Positions 1 through 8,623 of a stretch of 34,987 bases of DNA are shown one piece after another (position 1 is the first letter of the stretch; each line of letters opens with the position of its first letter). The DNA comes from Parcubacteria group bacterium Gr01-1014_17. Lineage in GTDB: Bacteria; Patescibacteriota; Minisyncoccia; Phycocordibacterales; UBA10002. The notes beneath the pieces were generated by a model that was given only the letters and a program-made list of their open reading frames with translations, did no database searches and was not told where the DNA came from. The position numbers were made by a program, and so were the translations under genes. The stretch covers positions 1-34,987 of the forward strand of contig VMFZ01000006.1 in NCBI GenBank assembly GCA_007376285.1. Direction: 5' to 3'.

Positions 1-182
1 CTGACTATTTCACTGCCGGGCAGGTGCACTTACTTACTGGCTGTTTGCATGTCGGACATGTTTCTTCTGCCATATATATATACATTTATCTGCTAAAGCA
101 ATGGTTGCGACAACGCATTGCACGCAAAGTATAGCACATTTTGAACAGCCAAGCGCAAGTCCAATGTGTGTTGTAACGCTTT

Positions 183-256
183 TGCCGGAGGCAGGGCTCG
201 CACCTGCGACCTTCTCTTTATGAGTGAGATGCTCTAACTACCTGAGCTACTCCGGC
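183..256 (-). tRNA. tRNA-Met (CAU; tRNA-Ile2 not excluded)
   Basis: Minus strand reads GCCGGAG-TA-GCTC..GAGC-A-TCTCA-CTCATAA-AGAGA..GCAGG-TGCGAGC-CCTGC-CTCCGGC-A: full cloverleaf, anticodon CAT, no encoded CCA. Confidence 0.9.
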
Positions 257-280
257 GCACAAAAACTATACCACACAAGG

Positions 281-306
281 CAAAAAGGCGCATATGCGCC
301 TTTTTG
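281..306. terminator. Perfect palindrome / bidirectional intrinsic terminator
   Basis: caaaaaggcgcatatgcgcctttttg, A-tract/T-tract flanked GC stem between tRNA-Met and the 1807-aa gene. Confidence 0.65.
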
Positions 307-307
307 C

Positions 308-344
308 GACACCCGATGTTTGCCGCCTATCAACATCGGGTGTC
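308..344. repeat. Dispersed hairpin repeat, family H (TGCCGCCTATC loop)
   Basis: gacacccgatgtt-tgccgcctatc-aacatcgggtgtc, 13-bp perfect arms; 35 nt of it are present in exact inverted copy at 32790-32824. Confidence 0.85.
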
Positions 345-349
345 AAAAC

Positions 350-3300
350 TTATTCTCCTTTCAACCAACTTCCGAAAGCTTGCCAAATTGAAGCGCCTGC
401 CGTAGAAGTCACACAACTCGTCCCATTCCAAGTTTGTCCAGAAGAACAAGCAGAAACACAACTTGTTCCGTTCCAAGATGTTCCGGCAGCACAGGTGGTA
501 TAAGTAGAGGTACTGCCACAATCAGCCGGACATGAACTGGTGGTCTCGCCTGATTCACAGGAGTTGTTGCCGCATGTTGATGCCGATGATGAGGGAGAAG
601 ATGATACGCATGCGCTTCCGTTCCAGTATTGACCGGAAGAACAGGTGGTTCCAGAACCGTAATATGTTTCGCTTGTCCCACCGTTTTGGCACCCGGGGTC
701 AGCGGCATCAATAAAACTGTCTCCATCGTTATCTGTGCCGTCGCTACACTGATTACTGCTGGTGGTACCGCCGCCACCTGGTCCAGTACAACCTGATGTT
801 GTCGCAGAATCGCCGCTTTTGGCAGACTTCGTCATTGAACTATCGCAAAAAATGGTATTGCCGGACGAGTCGGTATACATTTGATGACATCCGTCGCCGA
901 GAAGCGTGATGAGTGCGCTACTGCAGGTTGTGGAAGTACCACTGCCACCGCCAGGTGGGACTATTTCGTCTGGGTCAGACGCGCTGTAGCATCCGGTATC
1001 TTGCGGGTAATCAATCAATCCATCACCATCATTATCTTTACCGTCGGAGCAGGCGGGAGAAGTAGTCGTACCTCCTCCTGTTGAACCGCAATCTACAGAA
1101 CAACTTGCCGAACTTTCGGAACTTTGACAAATACGGTCGCCGCAGTATCCGGCCGTTAGACCGCCTCCTCCAGCAACCCACACGGTAGTAAGTGCCGAAT
1201 CTTGAGAGCAAATTGTTGCATTGCATGCTTGTATTTGATAACTGACGGAACCGCTCGGTGCATTGGTGTCGTTGTAAGTTATTAACCCGCCCGTCGCCAA
1301 ATTATAAGCAGACGGCACACTCGTGAGAGACGACCATGAGCCCGATACTTGCCGCCAAACCTTAAAAGATGTTTCGTTTGTTGATGCGTCGGTCCAACTA
1401 ATAGTAACACCAGTCCCGTCTGTATTCGCATTTGAGGTAGCTGTTACACCTGTAGGTATTGCGGGCGTACCGCTTGAGCTACTGCCGCATTCTTTTGGAC
1501 ATGATGTAGCGCTTTCCCATGTGTCGCAGAAGTTGTTGCTGTTGCACGAACCGGAAGGTCCTCCAGTCCATCCGCTCTCGCACTGCGACGGCGCGCCGAG
1601 CGATACGCCTGTCAGAGAAATAGATGCTCCGCTCGGGCTTCCTTCATGGCAATCTACATAATCTGACTGACACCACACCGTGTAGCCGAGAGATGTGCCG
1701 CTTTTGGACGCATTAGGATAGAAACATTTTTGCATAGTGCTTGTGCCGCCACCACCTGTCGGATACGCCTCGTCAGTATCCGCAGGGCCATAGCACCCAG
1801 TATCTTGCGGATAATCAATTTGTCCGTCTCCGTCATTATCTTTACCGTCAGAGCAAGCGGAAGTGCCAGTTCCCGAACCGCCTGGCCCCGAACATCCGAT
1901 TGTGGTCGTCGTATCGCCGCGCTTGGCGGATTTTGTCATCGAGCTGTCGCAGAAAATGGTACTGCCGGACGAGTCGGTATACATTTGGTGGCAACCGGTT
2001 CCCAAAAGCGCGGTAAGGGCGCTGTCGCAAGTTGTTGAACCGCCGCCTCCTGTTCCTGTAGGAATCGTTTCGTCATTGTCAAACGCACTGTAACATCCAG
2101 TATCTTGCGGGTAATCAATTTGCCCGTCGCTGTCATTATCGCGGCCGTCAGAGCAGGAGGGAGTGCCTGTCGTAGTTGTTGCCGTACCGCCGCCGCTATC
2201 TTCAGCTGGACAATTTTCCGTTTTGTAATTTGGTCCGTATACGAGGTAGCTTGGATAGTTGTAGTCGCACTTGCGTTCTGTATTCAACTGGCAGTATCGC
2301 CTGCTAGAGGAATCCCACTTGCTGTATGCAAACCCAGGACACGAAGTTGCATCTCCGCGGTAGATCATGTCGCCTCCAGTTGTGCTGGTATTGGTCGCTG
2401 TGCCGGTGCAATCCGGAATGCCGAAGTTTTGCCAATTGTCGGCCGCATCATTGCCCGCCCCTACTTTCCACGCAAATTTATTTCTTGAAATCGTCTTGCA
2501 TTGCGCGTCAACCGAAGCGACAAACTCGGAGTATTCTCGGTCTATGCGCGACAAAATTGATGATGTTTCTGTGCCATCGGTAAAGCGCCAGGTATGCGAT
2601 ACCCATGAACCGCGCACCGCCGGCGCGCAGTATGGAGAACCACGCGTTGGCACATACCAATCGCACGCACTGCTCGCTTCGCAACTGTACGAACTCACAT
2701 TTGCACCACAATTTCCAAATTGCACACCAGTGGTCGTCGTGGAAGTCGTGTTTAAATCTCCCGTTACCAATTCGTTTGGACACAAAGACGGCGTGTAGGA
2801 ACTTTCGTATAAGAATTGCGGATAGGTGGCATTGCACGAATACTTATTGTTTAACTTGCAGTACCTCTTTCCTTTTGAATCAATGAGCTCATACGCAAAC
2901 CCAGGGCAGGAATACAGGTCTCCAACAGAGGTCCCACCTTTGCAGTCCTTGGAACAGCTGGACACTGTTTCTCCCAATTCGCAAATATTGTTTCCGCAAG
3001 TCGCGGGCGAGAATGCGCCGCCCGAACAATCAGGAATTCCGAAATTCTTCCAGTTGTCTGCCGAATCATTACCAGCTCCACGGCGCCACAAGAATTGCTG
3101 TTTCGGCATCAAGCGGCATACGATTTCAGTATTTTTAATATAACCAAGATATTCCGAATCGGTGCGATCCAGAATCATTGATGTCTCAACGCCGTCCGCA
3201 AACTTCCAGGTATGTTCCACCCACCGTCTCGCTTCCGTGTCCGGACGCTCTTCCGCGCGAATGCCTAATTCACACGCATCTTTTGTTTTATAAATAAATG

Positions 3301-5731
3301 GGTTGCTACAACCGCTCTGGCTCTGCCGCGCACACGCGCTACGCGTGGAATCGTAAACATACCCCTCAAAGTACGCCTGACAACTAATATCTTTCCTCTT
3401 CTCTATTTCTCCTTTGGCGACACATGAGCCATACACAATGCTTGCGTCGCCAACGACTGCAGGAACATATTTCGATGTAACGCACAACATATCTGATGGA
3501 CAGCTATATTGTTCTTTACCTCCGCACCGCCCTGATTTTGTCGGGTCTAAAACTGGCAATGGAATCGGTTTTTCCGGGTCAACCACTGGCTCTGGTTGCG
3601 GCACGATACGCTTTTCTGTTGGTCGGAACGCGACTGGCACGCTCACCGGAAATGCGTCTTTGTTTACCGTAAAAACGCGGTCATCTTCGTATGTGCACGA
3701 AAGCGCGTCAGAGAGAGTGCCTCCAAATGAAATACAGAACTTTTGGAATTCATAGCGGTTGTATAAGCGCCACTCGTTTGCGGAAACATCAGTTTTAGGT
3801 TTCTCTTCGCCGCTTCGCTTTCCCGATTTGTACCCGCGCGCGATATTGGCTCCGTCTCGCGCAGCAAACTCCGCTTCACGCGCTTCTCCGTAGGCAAGCC
3901 CGAATGCGCTTCGCGCGAGCGCGGCGCGAGCATTCGCAAGCCGCCGTTCCGCAGAACTCAAAAAGCGCGCCGCGTCTCTAATTGCGGGGTCAAACCCATC
4001 TTCACCGTAGCCCAAGTTAAGCGGTAATGAACCTGCCAACGCGGACAATTCGGAAACAAGCGTTGCGGCATCCGCGATTTTTTGTTCCGCTTTTTCACGC
4101 GAGCCGTACACATCGCGCTGTTCCGCGAAAAATGCAGAAAGTTCACCAGATGAAACGCCCGTTTCTCCGGAGGAAGCGCGGAGCGCTTCTTCGTACCTGC
4201 CGAACCGCGTTTCGTCACGGATGACTCCGGCGCGCGCTTTAATCTGTTCCGTCGTTGCGGAGCGAATGCCTTCTACCACCTCGTCTGAAATGCCGCCAAA
4301 TGACTCAAGCGCCGTAAACTCTTCCGGGTGGTCGCCTCCAAGCGCCTGATACAGCGCGCGGATCTCCGAGGCACCGCGAGCGCGTGAAATGTCTTTCTGA
4401 ATTTCCGCAGTTGCTTTCTGCCGAAGCGACAAAAATACCGCCTGTTGTTCCGGAGGAATGAGCGCCGCAATTTCGTCTAATACGGAAAGCGACTTAGCGT
4501 CATGAAAGCGTTCAACGGATTCAAGTAATTTCGCCTTTTCGCCGGAATCAGTAGCTGCATTCTCCACTCTGCGCGCAAAGTTTTCTTTTGCAGAAGATGC
4601 AATGTCCGTCACATCGGCAAGCGCCTCCGCGGATACATTTTTTTCAAGCTCCTTCACCACGCGCACATCTTCAATATTTCCTTCGTTCAAATGAGAGAGG
4701 AAGGAACGCTTGTCGTCTTCGGAGAGTCCGGAAAGGCGTTCCTCGGTTCGCGAAAGCACTTCTTCTTTTGCCGCAATGAGCGCTGTACGCGCGTCATCGC
4801 TCAATGGTCTTACTTCAAGCTCTTGGATAATTTCCAAATGCCGCGCTTCGTTGCCGCCTACATTCCGCAAGAAATCCCCGAACGCGGCGCGACTGCCGCT
4901 TTCGCCTGAAGAAATATTGTCTTCCAATTTTATGAGGGCACTTTCAGCAGCTGCCCGAATCGCTGGTCGCGCTGCTTCCGGCACGCTTTGCTCTACGGTT
5001 TTAAGCACTTCTATATTCTTAAAATCCCTAAAATCCGAACCCTGCTGGGCATCAAGCACTTCGGAAAGAGTGCTTGCGGCGTCTTCCTGCGGTACAAACG
5101 CAAATGCGGCGCCAAGCGCTTCCCCAGCACGCTCTTTCGCCTCTGTAGCGGCCTCTACTGCATTTCCACTCGTTCCTTTTTCAATTCTGCCGATAAGTTT
5201 CTGGTATTTAATAACAGCATCCATCATAGAGTGAGCAATTTCAGCGCCCGCCTCGCTCCCGCTCAGCTTAGCCGATGCGGCTTCAGCGCGCGCTCTGGCG
5301 CGCTCCACTTCGCTTCTGAAGCTATCAAGCGCGCTCGCGACCGCCGTCTCGCGTGCGCCTTGTTCAGAGAGTGTTTTTGCTTCCAGCAATTTTTCTGCCG
5401 CGAAACGCAGTGAGTTTTCAAGTTTTGCCTGCGGATTAGTAGTAAATACATCGGAAAACCCGCGACGCGCGGCTTTGAAGATATAGAGAGGATTGTTAGG
5501 CAAAAAGCCGACCCCAGTCAAGCCGAAATCTTCCGGAGAAAAATCTTCATCCAAGTCCGCTTGGTTGTTTTCTACATCTGTCGCGACTTCCTGCGCGAGC
5601 GCTCGCGCGAGCGCCGCCATATATTGCGGATGCGCTTCAGAAAATCGCACTGGGCGAGCCGCAGAAGCGGCGAGCGGTGCCGCAAGAGAGAAAGCGAGTA
5701 AAAACAACACGAGCCGTGAATGCGTGTACAT
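350..5731 (-). CDS. Large secreted modular Cys-rich surface protein (DUF5667-like N-terminus, coiled-coil, FnIII-like and DNDxDGxxD repeat modules)
   Basis: ORF to 5773; likely start MYTHSRLVLFLLAFSLAAPLAASA (signal peptide). FLPNNPLYIFKAARRG resembles DUF5667. Repeats: CSDGxDNDxDGxIDYPQDTGCY, CGNNxCExGE..C..DC, WVxHTWxFxDGxETS, HQMYTDSSGxTIFCDSSMTKSA. Confidence 0.85.
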   Translation of the reverse strand: MYTHSRLVLFLLAFSLAAPLAASAARPVRFSEAHPQYMAALARALAQEVATDVENNQADLDEDFSPEDFGLTGVGFLPNNPLYIFKAARRGFSDVFTTNPQAKLENSLRFAAEKLLEAKTLSEQGARETAVASALDSFRSEVERARARAEAASAKLSGSEAGAEIAHSMMDAVIKYQKLIGRIEKGTSGNAVEAATEAKERAGEALGAAFAFVPQEDAASTLSEVLDAQQGSDFRDFKNIEVLKTVEQSVPEAARPAIRAAAESALIKLEDNISSGESGSRAAFGDFLRNVGGNEARHLEIIQELEVRPLSDDARTALIAAKEEVLSRTEERLSGLSEDDKRSFLSHLNEGNIEDVRVVKELEKNVSAEALADVTDIASSAKENFARRVENAATDSGEKAKLLESVERFHDAKSLSVLDEIAALIPPEQQAVFLSLRQKATAEIQKDISRARGASEIRALYQALGGDHPEEFTALESFGGISDEVVEGIRSATTEQIKARAGVIRDETRFGRYEEALRASSGETGVSSGELSAFFAEQRDVYGSREKAEQKIADAATLVSELSALAGSLPLNLGYGEDGFDPAIRDAARFLSSAERRLANARAALARSAFGLAYGEAREAEFAARDGANIARGYKSGKRSGEEKPKTDVSANEWRLYNRYEFQKFCISFGGTLSDALSCTYEDDRVFTVNKDAFPVSVPVAFRPTEKRIVPQPEPVVDPEKPIPLPVLDPTKSGRCGGKEQYSCPSDMLCVTSKYVPAVVGDASIVYGSCVAKGEIEKRKDISCQAYFEGYVYDSTRSACARQSQSGCSNPFIYKTKDACELGIRAEERPDTEARRWVEHTWKFADGVETSMILDRTDSEYLGYIKNTEIVCRLMPKQQFLWRRGAGNDSADNWKNFGIPDCSGGAFSPATCGNNICELGETVSSCSKDCKGGTSVGDLYSCPGFAYELIDSKGKRYCKLNNKYSCNATYPQFLYESSYTPSLCPNELVTGDLNTTSTTTTGVQFGNCGANVSSYSCEASSACDWYVPTRGSPYCAPAVRGSWVSHTWRFTDGTETSSILSRIDREYSEFVASVDAQCKTISRNKFAWKVGAGNDAADNWQNFGIPDCTGTATNTSTTGGDMIYRGDATSCPGFAYSKWDSSSRRYCQLNTERKCDYNYPSYLVYGPNYKTENCPAEDSGGGTATTTTGTPSCSDGRDNDSDGQIDYPQDTGCYSAFDNDETIPTGTGGGGSTTCDSALTALLGTGCHQMYTDSSGSTIFCDSSMTKSAKRGDTTTTIGCSGPGGSGTGTSACSDGKDNDGDGQIDYPQDTGCYGPADTDEAYPTGGGGTSTMQKCFYPNASKSGTSLGYTVWCQSDYVDCHEGSPSGASISLTGVSLGAPSQCESGWTGGPSGSCNSNNFCDTWESATSCPKECGSSSSGTPAIPTGVTATSNANTDGTGVTISWTDASTNETSFKVWRQVSGSWSSLTSVPSAYNLATGGLITYNDTNAPSGSVSYQIQACNATICSQDSALTTVWVAGGGGLTAGYCGDRICQSSESSASCSVDCGSTGGGTTTSPACSDGKDNDGDGLIDYPQDTGCYSASDPDEIVPPGGGSGTSTTCSSALITLLGDGCHQMYTDSSGNTIFCDSSMTKSAKSGDSATTSGCTGPGGGGTTSSNQCSDGTDNDGDSFIDAADPGCQNGGTSETYYGSGTTCSSGQYWNGSACVSSSPSSSASTCGNNSCESGETTSSCPADCGSTSTYTTCAAGTSWNGTSCVSACSSGQTWNGTSCVTSTAGASIWQAFGSWLKGE

Positions 5732-5827
5732 AAAAGAAAGAGAGATTAGTTTATAAAAGACATTTACTGCCAATTATATACCTATGCCTCTCCGTTTGCG
5801 CAAGAGTTATCCACACATCACTACTTG

Positions 5828-6134
5828 TTGCGGGGGTTGGATTTGAACCAACGACCTCAAGGTTATGCGTACCACTTCGGTTTTCACCGCTCTATAAAAG
5901 ATTTGTGGTCTGGACTATATCTTGTCGCCTCTTCGGCGACCTCGCCGTCTAGTCTCTACACCTGCCTCCACTTGCTTGCAATCCGAAGCTTAAGCGAAGG
6001 ATTGGCTCGGTATTATCTGTCCCGCCTGTGGCGGGGTTTGGACTTCACCGAGTTTGACGAGTTATCAATATCACATTACTGCGATATCAGCCCATAATTG
6101 AGCCTTGCGAGCTACCAGGCTGCTCCACCCCGCG
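5828..6134 (-). tRNA. Initiator tRNA-fMet (CAU), interrupted by a group I intron
   Basis: Exons CGCGGGGTGGAGCAGCCTGGTAGCTCGCAAGGCT + CATAACCTTGAGGTCGTTGGTTCAAATCCAACCCCCGCAA; C1:A72 mismatch and A11:U24 pair are bacterial initiator hallmarks; no encoded CCA. Confidence 0.9.
5868..6100 (-). mobile_element. Group I intron in the tRNA-fMet anticodon loop (predicted between U33 and C34), no internal ORF
   Basis: 5' exon ends in U, intron ends in G (omega-G) before CAUAACC; R-like motif GTGTAGAGACTAGACGG and S-like motif AAGATATAGTCC pair as P7 (GACTA/TAGTC); 233 nt. Confidence 0.88.
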
Positions 6135-6236
6135 ATATAACTAACCTTGCAAGTATACCTTTTTGTTTGCGTAAAGCAAGATGTTGTGGATAACTTACTT
6201 ATGATATAATTACCTCATTATAACTATTCCAATAAT

Positions 6237-6917
6237 ATGGCGAAGATTTTAGAACGCGAAAAAGCGCGTGTATTAAGACGGCAAGGAGAAAGCATAAAAG
6301 TAATCGCACGCAATTTGGGTTTGGGTCCAAGCACAATAAGTTACTGGTGCAAAGATATTGTTTTGACTTCCAAACAAATCGAGCGATTACAGGAACGCCA
6401 GCGCCGCGCTGGTTCAAAAGCGATACTTAAATATGCGGAGTTGAAACGGAACGCGCGAATTGAGAAAGAAAAAGATTTATTGCGTCTAGGTAAAGGTGAA
6501 GTAGGAAAATTAAGTCGGCGCGATGTGTTTCTTGTAGGACTTGCATTGTATTGGGGAGAAGGATATAAAAGCGGAAATGGAGAAGTGGGCTTTACAAACA
6601 GCAATGCAGAGATGATTTTGTTTATCCTGCATTGGTTTCGAGAGATTTTCGGAATCCGTAATCAAGATTTTATTCTCCGAGTAAGCGTAAACGAACAACA
6701 TAGAGAGCGTATTAAGCTCATTGAGCGGTTCTGGTCTGACAAAACAGGTATTCCCCTTTTGCAGTTTAGCAAAATCAGTTTGATAAAAGTTAAAACAAAA
6801 AAGATATACGCGAACGCAGAAAATCATTACGGGACTTTGCGCGTAAAAGTGCGCCGCGGCACCGATTTGCGCCGGCGCATTCTTGGAGGGATTGAGGGGT
6901 TGAAATATAACGCTTGA
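6237..6917 (+). CDS. HTH protein with LAGLIDADG/WhiA-like fold candidate
   Basis: N-terminal HTH (ESIKVIARNLGLGPSTISYWCKDI) and VGLALYWGEGYKSGNGEVGFTNSNAEMILFILHWFREIFGI, resembling a LAGLIDADG-type core; family call from memory. Confidence 0.6.
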   Translation: MAKILEREKARVLRRQGESIKVIARNLGLGPSTISYWCKDIVLTSKQIERLQERQRRAGSKAILKYAELKRNARIEKEKDLLRLGKGEVGKLSRRDVFLVGLALYWGEGYKSGNGEVGFTNSNAEMILFILHWFREIFGIRNQDFILRVSVNEQHRERIKLIERFWSDKTGIPLLQFSKISLIKVKTKKIYANAENHYGTLRVKVRRGTDLRRRILGGIEGLKYNA

Positions 6918-6947
6918 TTTTAATTTTAATAAAATATGCTATGATTT

Positions 6948-7376
6948 ATGTATATGTGGGAAAGTAAAAATATAATTCTCTTTGTATTGATTGCCGTCCT
7001 AGTGGGAATGGGTTTCTCGGTTTGGGAAAAACCAACTTGGATAAAAACATACTATACACTTCTTTGTGCGGGTTCTACTGTGTCGTATTGTACAATAGAT
7101 GATATAGAGACCGCAAAACTTACTTACCTCGAGATAGATAAGAAAGGTCAAAAAATAATCTCGTGGGATAAAGAGGGGGTTAATAAACGATGGGAAGACT
7201 GCATAATTGCAAACAAAAGTAATTGGGGGTGCAACACCGAAAGAGAAACCATCCAATCTGGAAACGGTGAGATAACATATTTAAGTTACCCTTACGATCC
7301 AAAAGATTTACGCTTATTATATATTAAAAAGAGTGAATACTGGCTTGCAAAAATAAAATTGTGGTTCAAATCTTAA
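6948..7376 (+). CDS. Hypothetical membrane-anchored protein
   Basis: ORF with N-terminal TM helix (IILFVLIAVLVGMGFSVW) and Cys-containing ectodomain. Confidence 0.6.
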   Translation: MYMWESKNIILFVLIAVLVGMGFSVWEKPTWIKTYYTLLCAGSTVSYCTIDDIETAKLTYLEIDKKGQKIISWDKEGVNKRWEDCIIANKSNWGCNTERETIQSGNGEITYLSYPYDPKDLRLLYIKKSEYWLAKIKLWFKS

Positions 7377-8098
7377 ATCTCACCCCTAAAACGTTTTAAA
7401 CCCCACTCTAAAGGTATTAATAGTTTTTCTTCCTTCGGATATAATTTATAAAGTGTGAAGTATTTCATACTATCATTAAAGAACACAACAATTTCATCAA
7501 AAGTAATCTCATCTTTGAGAAAAATAAATTCGCGTGCAAGCTCCGTAAGGTTAAGTTTTGAAGACATAGAAAACCCGCTTGGTTGTAAAATAATCACAAG
7601 AATAGTTCCATTCATTTCTCCATAGTGTCTTCTTTTACTCTCAAACCATTTCATGAACGCCTCATTTTTGTGTTCTAAGTGCTTCTGTGGATATCGTTTA
7701 ATCTGAAAACTCATTTTTTTATCTCCATAAATTACAGAACAATCAACATAAGTGTTGTCCTCAAGGGCAGAAGTAAGATCTTGATAGGACTTAATAGCGA
7801 ATGGTGAGACATCGCTCCGTAACTCAAAGCAAATAGCTGTCTCATTGTACGGAAAATAGAAGTCAGATAATTGTAGAGCAGTGAGAACTTCGACATTCTC
7901 AGTTTTACTGGATGATAACTTACTGTTAGCCGCTATAGCATCTATAATCACGCCTTTTCCGTTATTGAGTTGCACTTCTATTTCTTCATAACTGTATCTA
8001 TCCAATGCCCTTTGAAACAAATCTTGTGCGAAATCACCCTTAAAAGAAAGAAATAGATGCTGTAAGCCACGCCGTGAAATACAAAATGGGTTCTTCAT
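7373..8098 (-). CDS. Hypothetical protein with PD-(D/E)xK nuclease-like motif
   Basis: YVDCSVIYGDKKMSFQIKRYP resembles the D..(Q)xK core of restriction-like nucleases; 241-aa ORF. Confidence 0.55.
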   Translation of the reverse strand: MKNPFCISRRGLQHLFLSFKGDFAQDLFQRALDRYSYEEIEVQLNNGKGVIIDAIAANSKLSSSKTENVEVLTALQLSDFYFPYNETAICFELRSDVSPFAIKSYQDLTSALEDNTYVDCSVIYGDKKMSFQIKRYPQKHLEHKNEAFMKWFESKRRHYGEMNGTILVIILQPSGFSMSSKLNLTELAREFIFLKDEITFDEIVVFFNDSMKYFTLYKLYPKEEKLLIPLEWGLKRFRGEI

Positions 8099-8288
8099 TT
8101 CCTCTTTATACTACTTGAAGACGGATTAAACAATATCACTGACCAGAAACATCTCAATGGAAACGCTCGTTCCAAAACAAAAATAAATTGCCGGTTTTAT
8201 ATTCTGATGTTCTCAAGAATATCAGAATCGATGTATACCGCAAAAAACTCGGCCGGCACGCCAGTTGAGCAAATTTTATCTATACAAG

Positions 8289-8414
8289 TATTTTGCAAAA
8301 TAACGGAATACACTATCTTTGGCGGTCGCTAAGTTTAGTGTATGTCAGTAATTTCTATCTTACTTGCAAGTAAGATAGAGGCACCAGATGTCTAAATTGC
8401 AGACATCTAGTGCC
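8289..8414. repeat. Modular intergenic palindrome cluster
   Basis: TATTTTGCAAAATA (8289-8302), ACACTA..TAGTGT module (8310-8341), perfect 26-bp palindrome TCTATCTTACTTGCAAGTAAGATAGA (8354-8379), family H hairpin GGCACCAGATGTC-TAAATTGCA-GACATCTAGTGCC (8380-8414). Confidence 0.75.
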
Positions 8415-8623
8415 GAACAAAACAAAAACAGAGCGAGCAAAACTCGTTGAGGCGCGCAGGTTTGAGAAAAACACGAAAGCGAGGAAGTACCTATGCCGAG
8501 ACGGCGAGGAGGCGAACGGCCACGGACTCCCGAGCGAAGCGAGGGAGGAGTGAGCCGAGCGGATAAGGCAAAATTCCTCGGAGGGGAATTTTGCCGGTCT
8601 CGGCAGAGGTAGCTTCCGAGCGG

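Noticed and set aside
308-344. CRISPR array or CRISPR remnant from dispersed hairpins
   Set aside because: Copies are kilobases apart, in both orientations, without regular spacers or cas genes.
350-760. C-terminus of the surface protein as a DGR variable region
   Set aside because: No A-biased template repeat found and no C-type lectin-like C-terminus recognised.
4710-5234. 174-aa plus-strand ORF (and many similar ORFs) antisense to the large surface protein
   Set aside because: Low-complexity shadow ORF in GC-rich coding sequence; the minus frame has a signal peptide and repeats.
5825-6097. 90-aa ORF as an intron-encoded homing endonuclease
   Set aside because: It is antisense to the tRNA/intron and spans the tRNA exon; no endonuclease motif.
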